Of a DNA stretch of 15,975 nucleotides, positions 7,364 through 14,292 are shown in pieces. The notes under the pieces are model-generated. The model saw only the letters and a program-made list of their open reading frames with translations, was not told where the DNA came from and made no database searches. Both the position numbers and the translations under genes were made by a program. This DNA is from Pseudomonadota bacterium (GTDB lineage: Bacteria; Pseudomonadota; Alphaproteobacteria; Ferrovibrionales; Ferrovibrionaceae). The stretch's first letter is position 1; each line of letters starts with the position of its first letter. The stretch is taken from NCBI GenBank assembly GCA_023434425.1, contig JAEYSS010000290.1:1-15975 (forward strand). Reading direction: 5' to 3'.

Positions 7364-8683
7364 TCAGGCCGGCACCAGCACAGCGACGCGGTGCATCGCA
7401 TTGCCATTGTAGCCCTGCGGATTCCAGTGCCCGGGCGCATGGCCCTGACTGCGACCGGAACTGTCGGTCGCCTTGACCCAGAGCTCATAATAGCCGGCAT
7501 CCGGCAGCTTGAGATCGGCGGTCCAGGTCTGCCAGGCGTATTTGTTCGCCGCCTTGCCGACCTTCGCCTTGGTCCAGGTCTGACCGAAATCGGCCGAGAC
7601 ATAGACGTCCTTCACCGTATTCTCGCCGGCCCAGGCATGACCGCGCAGGCCCACCTGCCGCGTGCCGGCCTTCAGTTCGGTGCCGTTGGCGATATTGGTG
7701 ATGATCGAGCGCACCGGCATCGATTCCAGGATGCGGAAGTTTTTCGGATCGGCCTTGTCGCCCGGCACCATCGGTCTGATCGGCACGCGGTAGCTGGTGC
7801 CGCCCATCCCCTGCCCGTCATGTTCGCGGTCGCGGATCCAGATCCGGTGGACCCATTTCTGCGACGTCGAGCCCGGCCAGCCGGGCATAATCAGGCGCAG
7901 CGGGGCGCCATTGATCTGCGGGATCGGCCCGCCATTGACGGCATAGGCGAGGATGGAATGTTCCTCCATCGCCTTGGCGATCGGCACGCCGCGGCTGATT
8001 GCCGGCTTGGTGGCATCGCCCGACAGATGCGTGTCGCTGCCGTAATGCCCGGTATAGACCGCGCTGGGTTTCAACCCGGCCGCCTGCAGGACATCCTTCA
8101 GTCGCACGCCGGTCCAGCGCGCATTCGAGATGGCCCCGTTGGTCCACTGGTTGCCGCTCGCCTTGGGCTCGAAAGCGCTGCGGCCATTCCCGCCGCATTC
8201 CATCTGCAGCGCCAGTGTCACCGGCTGGAATTTCTTCTTGATCTCGCCCAGCGTCAGCTTCAGGACGTTGTTGACCTCGCCGTCGACGGTGAGTGCCCAG
8301 CTGTCGGGATCGCTGACCGGATCGGGCGCCACGCCGTTGTTGCGGATGAAAATCTTGTCGTTCGGGGTGACGTCGTCGTTGAGCAGATGCTCCGGCGTCT
8401 CCGCCACCAGCGGCCTGTCGCCGAGAATGACCAGGTCGGCTTTGCCATCCATCTTGAGGATTTTCGGCGCCGCTCCGGCCGGTGCGCCTTGCGCCAGCGC
8501 AGCGGGCACATAGCCGCTCGGCATATTGCCGCTGAAGGGGATCGCGCCGCCGACGGCTGCGCCCATCGCCGCCAGCGCGCTGCCCTTGAGCAGGCCGCGC
8601 CGATTGAAGACCAGCGCGTCCGCGCGCTCGGGGTCATCGCGATAAAGTTCGAAAAGGCCGCGTTCCTTGCTGCGCATACCCAT
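7364..8683 (-). CDS. sorA: Tat-exported sulfite dehydrogenase, molybdopterin subunit
   Basis: A 439-residue sulfite-oxidase-family molybdoenzyme, expected to oxidise sulfite to sulfate in the periplasm. The N-terminus holds a twin-arginine motif (NRRGLLKG, 27-34) and a hydrophobic stretch ending in AALAQG near 61-66, as needed for export of a folded, cofactor-loaded protein. The Oxidored_molyb domain includes FIRNNG (112-117) and ECGGNGRSAF, where Cys163 should be the molybdenum ligand. GWPGSTSQKWVHRIWI (268-283) is typical of this family. The C-terminal Mo-co dimerisation domain runs from about 300, with VSADFGQTW and HRVAVLVPA. The His usual in the sulfite oxidase RNH motif is Asn116 here. 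GGAGGA at 8689-8694 precedes the ATG. A cytochrome c gene follows in the same operon. Family membership is very likely; sulfite as substrate is inferred. Confidence 0.9.
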   Translation of the reverse strand: MGMRSKERGLFELYRDDPERADALVFNRRGLLKGSALAAMGAAVGGAIPFSGNMPSGYVPAALAQGAPAGAAPKILKMDGKADLVILGDRPLVAETPEHLLNDDVTPNDKIFIRNNGVAPDPVSDPDSWALTVDGEVNNVLKLTLGEIKKKFQPVTLALQMECGGNGRSAFEPKASGNQWTNGAISNARWTGVRLKDVLQAAGLKPSAVYTGHYGSDTHLSGDATKPAISRGVPIAKAMEEHSILAYAVNGGPIPQINGAPLRLIMPGWPGSTSQKWVHRIWIRDREHDGQGMGGTSYRVPIRPMVPGDKADPKNFRILESMPVRSIITNIANGTELKAGTRQVGLRGHAWAGENTVKDVYVSADFGQTWTKAKVGKAANKYAWQTWTADLKLPDAGYYELWVKATDSSGRSQGHAPGHWNPQGYNGNAMHRVAVLVPA

Positions 8684-8801
8684 GACGATCCTCCATTGTC
8701 GCGCCGCGGTCTGTCGCCGCGTCAGACAGCAGACTGCCGGAATGCCGGAGGATTGTCACCACAATAAACAGTTGAACAGTGTAGTACGCGAGGGCTAGTT
8801 C
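8684..8801 (-). promoter_or_regulatory. sorA upstream region with tandem AACAGT repeat
   Basis: This 118-base gap separates the end of the deacetylase gene from sorA and should hold the sorAB promoter. It contains two direct copies of AACAGT separated by TG (8767-8780), next to an AT-rich ACAATAAACA stretch. It also has a short inverted repeat, CTGTC at 8711-8715 with GACAG at 8725-8729. A repeat phased at 8 bp is not a standard dimer-operator spacing, so its meaning is open. Confidence 0.35.
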
Positions 8802-10196
8802 CTAGCGCTCCTGCTGCTGGCGTCGCAGCAGAACGGTACTGACCGGAACCAGCGTGAAGCCACGCTCCTGCGCGGTCGCAATCCACTTTTCAAGCGCAGC
8901 CAGCGTGGCGCCATGCGGGTGGCCGATGGCGATCACATCGCCGCGGCTGCGGGCGATACGCTCCATGGCGGCGAGTTCATGGGCGATCCCCGGCGAGCGG
9001 TCGTCATCCAGGAAAAGATCGCGTTCGGCAGCGTCCAGGCCGCGCTTGCGCGCCAGCGCGGGCCCGGCCGAGTTCGGCCCGGACAGGCTGTCGAGCCAGA
9101 AAACCTGTCGGCGGTTGATCTCGTCCAGCACGTTGGCCATACGCGCCGCATCGGCGGTGAAGCGGCTGCCCATGTGATTGTTCACCCCGACATAGTCGCT
9201 GAAGCGGTCGAGATGCCAGACCAACCGTCGCTGCAACTCGGCCGGGTCGAGATTGACATACAGCGCATTCGGACCCGGATTGTTGCGTTTGGTGTCCAGC
9301 GGCTCCATCGGCAGATGCAGCATCACTTCATGGCCGGCTGCGCGCGCGGCGGCGCTCTGCTCGGACAGTTCGCTGGCATAGCTCATGAACGACAGCGTCA
9401 CCGGGCCCGGCAGGGCGATGGCGCGCTGCGTGCCCTTGCGATCGAGGCCGGCATCGTCGATCAGCAGCGCCACATAGGGCGGCCTGGCATTGGACGGCGG
9501 CGGCACGGCGCGGGCACGCCAGGCATGGCCGCCGGTATCGCCGGTGGCCGGGCGTGCAAAAGACGGCGGCGCCATCGGTGCCGCGGCCAGTTGCACCGGC
9601 TTGTTCGACGCCGGGCTGCGCGGCAAAGCAGCGGCAGGCGCCGGCGCAGGAGTCGACACAACGGCTTTCGCGGGTACGGGCCTGACGGCTTCAGCGGCGA
9701 CCGGCGCAGCAGGCTCGCTGTGCGGAACTTCGTTCACCGGCACCGTCGCAACGTCGACAACAGGAAGCGGTTCAGGCTTCGGCAATTCGATCTGCGGTGC
9801 AGGGGCCGCGGCAGCAGCCTTGGCCAGTTCGGAAATCGGGCGCCAGCCCTGCGGCGAGACGGCAGGTGTTTCAGGGCCCTTTGCAGTCTGCTGCGAAGCC
9901 TGTACGGGTGCGGCAACCGCCGGCGCGGCAAGTGCAATGGTGGCGGCCGGCTGGGGACGCGGCGCATTGCCCACCGCCATACCCATCACAACGCCGCCGC
10001 CCAGCAGGGCCGCGGCAGCGGTCATCAGCGGCCAGTTGGCGGCAATGAAGCCACGCTGCTTCTTCGGCGTGGCGGCAATCGCAGCCGCCTGCGGCATCTG
10101 CTGCCCCGGCAGGGCTCCTGCCTGCATGGCGCCATAGGCACCCGCAGCGGACTGGGCAGTCGCAGGGCGGCGCGGCTTCAGCTTAAGATCGCTCAT
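8802..10196 (-). CDS. YibQ-type divergent polysaccharide deacetylase family protein
   Basis: A 464-residue envelope protein. A short cytoplasmic N-terminus rich in Lys/Arg and Ala/Gln leads to one membrane segment (about 53-75). An unusually long Ala/Pro-rich, low-complexity linker (about 76-235) is followed by the divergent polysaccharide deacetylase domain (about 238-460). The catalytic-domain signatures are LIDDAG (245-250), HLPMEP (294-299), NNHMGSRFT (339-347), WLDS (367-370), FLDDD (395-399) and IGHPHG (424-429), all intact. Members are thought to act on cell-envelope polysaccharide or peptidoglycan, but the true substrate is not established. The linker would let the domain reach away from the inner membrane. 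In other bacteria yibQ often sits with murein hydrolase genes; here it does not. The ribosome-binding site before ATG 10196 is weak. Confidence 0.9.
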   Translation of the reverse strand: MSDLKLKPRRPATAQSAAGAYGAMQAGALPGQQMPQAAAIAATPKKQRGFIAANWPLMTAAAALLGGGVVMGMAVGNAPRPQPAATIALAAPAVAAPVQASQQTAKGPETPAVSPQGWRPISELAKAAAAAPAPQIELPKPEPLPVVDVATVPVNEVPHSEPAAPVAAEAVRPVPAKAVVSTPAPAPAAALPRSPASNKPVQLAAAPMAPPSFARPATGDTGGHAWRARAVPPPSNARPPYVALLIDDAGLDRKGTQRAIALPGPVTLSFMSYASELSEQSAAARAAGHEVMLHLPMEPLDTKRNNPGPNALYVNLDPAELQRRLVWHLDRFSDYVGVNNHMGSRFTADAARMANVLDEINRRQVFWLDSLSGPNSAGPALARKRGLDAAERDLFLDDDRSPGIAHELAAMERIARSRGDVIAIGHPHGATLAALEKWIATAQERGFTLVPVSTVLLRRQQQER

Positions 10197-10333
10197 CTGA
10201 CCCGGTTAAAGGATATCCGCGGAGGCGGCAAGACCGACTCGCTTTTGCGTTGCGGCAATTGTCGGTTTCGCATGGTTAGCGAAGAGTAAAGGCGGGTATC
10301 CCGCAGGCTCCGCCGGCATGTTAAATTCCGGTC
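10197..10333. promoter_or_regulatory. Divergent deacetylase / macro-domain upstream region
   Basis: A 137-base gap between divergent starts. It contains a small perfect hairpin, GCGGG at 10292-10296 and CCCGC at 10300-10304 with a 3-base loop, about 30 bases upstream of the macro-domain start codon. No clear promoter hexamers were recognised on either strand, and neither start codon has a strong Shine-Dalgarno match. Confidence 0.35.
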
Positions 10334-10846
10334 ATGCAACTGATCAGCATCGTCACCGACGACATCACCCGCCTGAGCCTCGACGCCATCGTCAACGCGG
10401 CGAATGAAAGCCTGCTCGGCGGTGGCGGCGTGGATGGCGCCATCCATCGTGCCGCCGGACCGGAATTACTGGCGGAATGCCGCAGACTCGGTGGTTGCCC
10501 CACCGGCGAGGCGCGGATCACCGCGGGATACCGCCTGCCCGCCCGGCACGTCATCCACGCGGTCGGGCCGGTCTGGCGCGGCGGCCATGCCAACGAAGCG
10601 GAGCTGCTGGCGAGCTGTTACCGCAATAGCCTGGCGCTGGCGCGCGACCATAATCTGACCAGCGTCGCCTTCCCGGCCATCTCGACCGGCATCTATGGTT
10701 ACCCGCTGAAGCCGGCAACCGCGATTGCCGTGCGCGAGGTGCGCAACTGGCTGGCCCGCGAGATACAGCCGCGCAGCGTGACCTTCTGCTGCTTCTCGGC
10801 CGAGGTGGCGGCGGTTTATTCCGCCGCCCTGGCTTCGGCGTCCTGA
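10334..10846 (+). CDS. ymdB: Macro-domain protein, YmdB-like O-acetyl-ADP-ribose deacetylase
   Basis: A 170-residue stand-alone macro domain of the MacroD/YmdB class, which hydrolyses O-acetyl-ADP-ribose and removes mono-ADP-ribose from acidic residues. The class signatures are all present: DAIVNAAN (17-24), the GGGGVDGAIHRAAGP loop (29-43) containing the catalytic Asp34 and binding residues, CPTGEARITAGY (55-66), VIHAVGP, and the diphosphate-binding loop FPAISTGIYGYP (113-124). The usual GDIT near the N-terminus is TDDIT here, a minor change. No partner ADP-ribosyltransferase, sirtuin or NAD-linked gene is adjacent, so its physiological target is unknown. The last 31 bases overlap the 3' end of the convergent chemoreceptor gene. 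The cytosolic location is inferred from lack of a signal peptide. Confidence 0.94.
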   Translation: MQLISIVTDDITRLSLDAIVNAANESLLGGGGVDGAIHRAAGPELLAECRRLGGCPTGEARITAGYRLPARHVIHAVGPVWRGGHANEAELLASCYRNSLALARDHNLTSVAFPAISTGIYGYPLKPATAIAVREVRNWLAREIQPRSVTFCCFSAEVAAVYSAALASAS

Positions 10847-13122
10847 TCGAGCCGGAAGAAGGTGATCGAGGCGGCGAGATCCTTGGCCTGATCGGCCAGC
10901 GACTGCGCCGAGGCGGTGGTCTCCTCCACCAGCGCGCCATTGCGCTGTGTCATCTCGTCCATCTGGGTGACGGCATCGTTGATCTCGTCGAGTCCGGACG
11001 CCTGTTCCTGGCTGGCGATCGAGATCTCTTCGATAATGCCCGCCACGCGCTTCACGGCATCGACGATCTCGGTCAGGCTGGTGCCGGTCTCGTTCACCAG
11101 CCTGGCGCCGTCGCGCACCTGCGCGTTCGACGCCGAGATCAGCGCCTTGATTTCCTTCGAGGCCTCCGCCGAGCGCTGCGCCAGCCCGCGCACTTCCTGC
11201 GCCACAACGGCAAAGCCCTTGCCGGCCTCACCGGCACGCGCGGCCTCCACTGAAGCGTTCAGCGCGAGCAGATTGGTCTGGAAGGCGATCTCGTCGATCA
11301 GGCCGACGATATCGACGATCTTGCGCGCGCTGTCCTCAATCTCACCCATTGCCGTGACGGCGCGGCCGACGACGGTGCCGCCCTTGTCGGCAGTGTCGCG
11401 CGCCGTGGCGGCGAGCTGGCTGGCCTGACGCGCATTGTCGGCATTGTGCCGCACGGTGGCGGTGATCTCTTCCATCGACGCGGCCGTGCGCTGCAGGCTG
11501 GCGGCCTGCTGCTCGGTGCGCTGGGCCAGATCGTGGCTGCCCACCGAAATCTCGGCCGAGGCGTCGCGCACGTTGCCTGCCGTCTGGCTGAGTCGGCCGA
11601 CGATATCGGCGAGCTTTTCCGCCAGCGTATTCGCATCGCCTGCCAATTGTTCGAACAGGCCGCGATGGCCGCCACCGATGCGATGGGTCAGGTCGCCCTG
11701 TGCCAGCGCGCCCAGCATGCTGCCAAGATCGTTCAGTGCACGCTCGACGGTGCCGAGCAGATCGTTGACGCCGCCGCCCAGCCGCTGCATCACGCCCTGC
11801 AGGGCATCGGCATCGATGCGCCGCGTCAGGTCGCCCGCCGTGGCCGCCGACACGATCTGGCCGATCGCCTGCTCCAGCAATGCCTCCTGCGCCTGGCGCT
11901 CGCGTTCGAAATTCTCGCGGTCGCTCTCCACCTGCTGCTGCAGCGCTTCATTCTGCTGACCGCTGGTCTTCAGCACCTCGACAGCGCGCGCCATCTCGCC
12001 GATCTCGTCGCGACGGCCGGTTTCGGTTAGTTCCACCGCCCAGTCGCGCTCGGCCAGTCGACGTGTCGCGGTCGTCAGACGCACGATGGGTGCGGCGATC
12101 TGCGGCCCGGTGAACAGCACGCCGATCAGCGCGGCGATGCCGAGGCAGAGCACGGTGATGACCACCAGCATGATCTGCGCGGTCTTCGACTGGCCTGCGG
12201 CATTCTCGGCGGCGGTGTCGGCCGCCGCGGTGGCGGCAGAGACCAGTGCATCGACCTTGCCCGACAGTTCGGCGGCGGCATCGCGCGCCTTGCCGAGGGC
12301 GAAGGCGGCGGTGGTGACGGTGCGGATTTCATTGCGCCGGATTCCGAACAGGCTGTCGCTGCCCTGGCCATGGGCCAGCACGACATTGATGCTGTTTTTC
12401 AGATCGGCAACATCGAACTGCTTGCCGGCCATATCGATCTGCTCCAGCGCAACGCTGTTCAGCTTGACGAATTCGGCGAACAACTTGTCGACTTCGGCAT
12501 TGTTCGGCGCCTGCGAGGCGACCGACAGGGTCGCCACCAGCTGGCTCACCGCATTGCCGGACGAGATCAGCGCATTTGCCGCGCTCGCCGTTTCCGGCCT
12601 GGCGTCCGGCTTGCGCAACTCGGCGAGGCCGCGTTCCAGCGCCGGCCGCATCAGCTCCTGGAAGGCGAGATAATCCGCCCCCAGCCTGGTCTGCATCGCT
12701 TCGCGATCATGGTGATAGCCGAGGCGCGCATTCACAGAGCGATTGATCTGCGCCACCATCGTATTGAGCAGTTGCACCGCCTTCTCGATCTCGGCAATCG
12801 CTTCGGAATTCTCCTCGCCGGCGGCGACCTTCACAGTTTCGACCGACTGGATCAGCTTCTGCTGCTTTGCCTTGAGATCGTTCAGCGCCTTCTCGCGCTC
12901 GGCATCGCTGGTGGCATTGGCCAGAACCGGAGCCGCCGCGGCAAGTTCGGCACTGGTCGACGCAAGGTTCAGCGCCGTGATCACGGCAGGCAGGTTGGTG
13001 GTGGTGATGCCGGCGTAACTGTCCTGCACCCGGCCGAAGAACAGGCCGCCGACCGCATTCGATATCAGTGTGAGCGCAGCCAGTACGCCAATGGCCAGAT
13101 TCAGCTTCTGCCGGATGCCCAT
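10816..13122 (-). CDS. Methyl-accepting chemotaxis protein (transmembrane chemoreceptor)
   Basis: A 768-residue chemoreceptor that should control the CheA/CheW kinase complex. It has a membrane segment at about 9-30, a ~285-residue helical periplasmic sensor of unrecognised ligand, and a second membrane segment at about 316-338. A HAMP domain (about 339-392) is followed by two more HAMP-like repeats, marked by AGDLTRRI (429-436) and QGDLTHRI (475-482), then the coiled-coil signalling domain. The highly conserved hairpin tip is IDEIAFQTNLLALNASVEAARAGE (609-632; only key residues matter: Q615, N617, N622, E626, R629). No C-terminal receptor-tether pentapeptide is seen. ATG 13122 was chosen over one at 13200 because it begins MGIRQKLNLAIG just before the membrane segment and has a strong AGGGGGG site at 13126-13132. 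No che genes lie nearby. The 3' end overlaps the macro-domain gene by 31 bases. Confidence 0.95.
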   Translation of the reverse strand: MGIRQKLNLAIGVLAALTLISNAVGGLFFGRVQDSYAGITTTNLPAVITALNLASTSAELAAAAPVLANATSDAEREKALNDLKAKQQKLIQSVETVKVAAGEENSEAIAEIEKAVQLLNTMVAQINRSVNARLGYHHDREAMQTRLGADYLAFQELMRPALERGLAELRKPDARPETASAANALISSGNAVSQLVATLSVASQAPNNAEVDKLFAEFVKLNSVALEQIDMAGKQFDVADLKNSINVVLAHGQGSDSLFGIRRNEIRTVTTAAFALGKARDAAAELSGKVDALVSAATAAADTAAENAAGQSKTAQIMLVVITVLCLGIAALIGVLFTGPQIAAPIVRLTTATRRLAERDWAVELTETGRRDEIGEMARAVEVLKTSGQQNEALQQQVESDRENFERERQAQEALLEQAIGQIVSAATAGDLTRRIDADALQGVMQRLGGGVNDLLGTVERALNDLGSMLGALAQGDLTHRIGGGHRGLFEQLAGDANTLAEKLADIVGRLSQTAGNVRDASAEISVGSHDLAQRTEQQAASLQRTAASMEEITATVRHNADNARQASQLAATARDTADKGGTVVGRAVTAMGEIEDSARKIVDIVGLIDEIAFQTNLLALNASVEAARAGEAGKGFAVVAQEVRGLAQRSAEASKEIKALISASNAQVRDGARLVNETGTSLTEIVDAVKRVAGIIEEISIASQEQASGLDEINDAVTQMDEMTQRNGALVEETTASAQSLADQAKDLAASITFFRLDQDAEARAAE

Positions 13123-13201
13123 AGTTCCCCCCTGTCCGGCCGTTCTCGGCCGTCCGTACCGCCGCCTCCCGAGCCGAAGGGGCTTATTCTTGTAAGTCAT
13201 A

Positions 13202-13229
13202 TATTTACCGGCGCGGCCAGCACCGTAAA
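13202..13229 (-). promoter_or_regulatory. Possible chemoreceptor promoter
   Basis: On the minus strand TTTACG (13229-13224) and TAAATA (13207-13202) are spaced by 16 bases. They are weak but plausible -35 and -10 hexamers about 80 bases upstream of the chemoreceptor ATG. The -10 overlaps the left 12-bp repeat arm. Confidence 0.3.
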
Positions 13230-13258
13230 GGGCGACGACGACGCGTCATTTTGCAGCA

Positions 13259-13275
13259 GCGAAGCGAAACTTCGC
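13259..13275. other. Perfect small hairpin between the 12-bp repeat arms
   Basis: GCGAAG (13259-13264), loop CGAAA, CTTCGC (13270-13275). It lacks a following T-run on either strand, so it is not an obvious terminator. It could be part of a small structured RNA or simply chance in GC-rich DNA. Confidence 0.4.
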
Positions 13276-13348
13276 CCCACCGGCCCATATCTGGGAGGCT
13301 GCGTTCGTTCCTGCCACAAGATATATGACTTAGCCTGTGGAAAAATAC

Positions 13349-13377
13349 TTGACCCGTATCGAGAACTTCATTAGAAC
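13349..13377 (+). promoter_or_regulatory. lexA promoter
   Basis: TTGACC at 13349-13354 and TAGAAC at 13372-13377 are separated by 17 bases, a good sigma-70-type arrangement. The SOS box overlaps the spacer and the -10 hexamer, so bound LexA would block RNA polymerase. The resulting transcript would have a leader of roughly 85 bases before the lexA ATG. Confidence 0.7.
13363..13377 (+). promoter_or_regulatory. LexA-binding site (SOS box), autoregulatory
   Basis: GAAC-TTCATTA-GAAC is an exact match to the direct-repeat operator GAAC-N7-GAAC known for alphaproteobacterial LexA. It lies 93 bases upstream of the lexA start codon and over the promoter, implying negative autoregulation relieved by DNA damage. 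Confidence 0.9.
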
Positions 13378-13469
13378 ATTTGCAGGTTTCTTGTTCGTTC
13401 CCCGTCGGCATGCCGGCGCCGCCCTGCGGCACCGACTGGCTGGCGAAACCCGACCCGAGGAGGCTTGCC

Positions 13470-14216
13470 ATGTTGACCCGCAAGCAGCACGACCTGCTGA
13501 TTTTCATCCACGAAAAGCTGGAGAATTCCGGCGTTTCCCCGTCCTTCGAAGAGATGAAGGAGGCGATGAAGCTGAAATCCAAGTCCGGCATTCACCGCCT
13601 GGTGACCGGCCTGGAGGAGCGCGGCTTTATCCGCCGCCTCGCCCATCGCGCCCGCGCCCTGGAAGTGCTGCGCCTGCCCGACTCGGCAGTGCCGGTCCGC
13701 GGCGGCATCGGCGCCAGCGCCACCCGCCCGGCCTCCGCGCCGCGCAACCGCCTGATGCCGCGCGTGGTCGAAGGTAACCCGAATGCACCGATGCCGGGCA
13801 CGCCGGTCAGCGTCAGCCCCTATAATGCGCGCGACATCGTCACCCTGCCGCTCTATGGCCGCATCGCTGCCGGTACGCCGATCGAGGCCCTGCGCGACAT
13901 GAGCACGCAGATCGATGTGCCGATCGGCCTGCTGGGCAATGGCGAACACTATGCACTCGAAGTCGCCGGCGATTCGATGGTGGATGCCGGCATCATGGAC
14001 GGCGACACCGTGATCATCCAGCGCAACGAGAATGCCGAAAACGGCACCATCGTGGTCGCCCTGGTCGACGATCAGGAAGTGACGCTGAAGCGCCTGCGCC
14101 GCAAAGGCAACTCGGTGGCGCTCGAAGCCGCCAACCCGGCCTACGAAACCCGCATCTTCGGGCCCGACCGGGTCAAGGTGCAGGGCCGCCTGGTCGGTCT
14201 GCTGCGCCGCTACTGA
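13470..14216 (+). CDS. lexA: LexA SOS repressor
   Basis: A 248-residue transcriptional repressor of the SOS regulon that self-cleaves when RecA is activated. The N-terminal winged-helix domain (1-65) starts MLTRKQHDLLIFIHEKL, with the recognition region around KLKSKSGIHRLVTGLEERGFI. A Pro/Arg-rich linker of about 55 residues (70-125) is rather long. The C-terminal S24 peptidase domain has the scissile Ala134-Gly135 bond in RIAAGTP, the nucleophile Ser169 in AGDSMVDAGI, and the general base Lys207 in TLKRLRR. The start at 13470 is preceded by a strong GAGGAGG (13457-13463). The frame is open further upstream to 13380, but that would remove the ribosome-binding site from use and add non-conserved sequence. 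It is autoregulated by the SOS box upstream and followed by a strong terminator. Confidence 0.97.
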   Translation: MLTRKQHDLLIFIHEKLENSGVSPSFEEMKEAMKLKSKSGIHRLVTGLEERGFIRRLAHRARALEVLRLPDSAVPVRGGIGASATRPASAPRNRLMPRVVEGNPNAPMPGTPVSVSPYNARDIVTLPLYGRIAAGTPIEALRDMSTQIDVPIGLLGNGEHYALEVAGDSMVDAGIMDGDTVIIQRNENAENGTIVVALVDDQEVTLKRLRRKGNSVALEAANPAYETRIFGPDRVKVQGRLVGLLRRY

Positions 14217-14245
14217 GTTCAGCGGCCAAACAACAGACGGAATCG

Positions 14246-14275
14246 AAACGGGGCGCCTCTTGGCGCCCCGTTTTT
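14246..14275 (+). terminator. Rho-independent terminator of lexA
   Basis: A perfect 9-bp stem, CGGGGCGCC (14249-14257) and GGCGCCCCG (14262-14270), with a TCTT loop is followed by five T residues (14271-14275). AAA before the stem also makes it partly usable for the convergent DJ-1-family gene, whose stop codon lies at 14293-14295. Confidence 0.93.
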
Positions 14276-14292
14276 ATTGCATAGAGAACGAA

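Larger units (their letters stand above)
13193..13332. repeat. Perfect 12-bp inverted repeat flanking 116 bases
   Basis: TAAGTCATATAT at 13193-13204 is the exact reverse complement of ATATATGACTTA at 13321-13332. Each copy reads ATATATGACTTA in the direction of its own downstream gene (chemoreceptor on minus, lexA on plus). The AT-rich 12-mer is conspicuous in GC-rich DNA. It could be a pair of operator/activator sites. Alternatively it could mark the ends of a 140-base miniature inverted-repeat element with a TA at each outer edge. Confidence 0.7.
13123..13469. promoter_or_regulatory. 347-base divergent regulatory region between chemoreceptor gene and lexA
   Basis: This is the longest gene-free stretch in the window. 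From left to right it holds the chemoreceptor Shine-Dalgarno and a leader hairpin (CGGCCG at 13137-13142 and 13147-13152). Next come one arm of a 12-bp inverted repeat (13193-13204), a possible minus-strand promoter overlapping it, a perfect hairpin (13259-13275), and a weaker one (CCCA/TGGG, 13284-13295). The second repeat arm (13321-13332), the lexA promoter with its SOS box (13349-13377) and the lexA ribosome-binding site (GAGGAGG, 13457-13463) follow. A 9-base sequence, GTTCGTTCC, occurs twice (13303-13311 and 13393-13401). No small ORF with recognisable features was found. Confidence 0.7.

Noticed and set aside
7391..8767. 458-codon open frame antisense to sorA
   Set aside because: No recognisable domain; the sense strand has a Tat signal and molybdenum-binding cysteine motif.
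8913..10289. 458-codon open frame antisense to the YibQ-like gene
   Set aside because: Arg/Gly/His-rich shadow frame; the sense strand has all deacetylase-domain motifs and a membrane anchor.
12370..13374. 334-codon open frame antisense to the chemoreceptor and crossing the intergenic region
   Set aside because: It shows no domain and runs through the regulatory elements before lexA; the chemoreceptor is unambiguous.
13303..13401. Two copies of GTTCGTTCC as additional LexA sites
   Set aside because: The GTTC half-sites abut with no 7-base spacer, and no partner half-site lies at the required distance.
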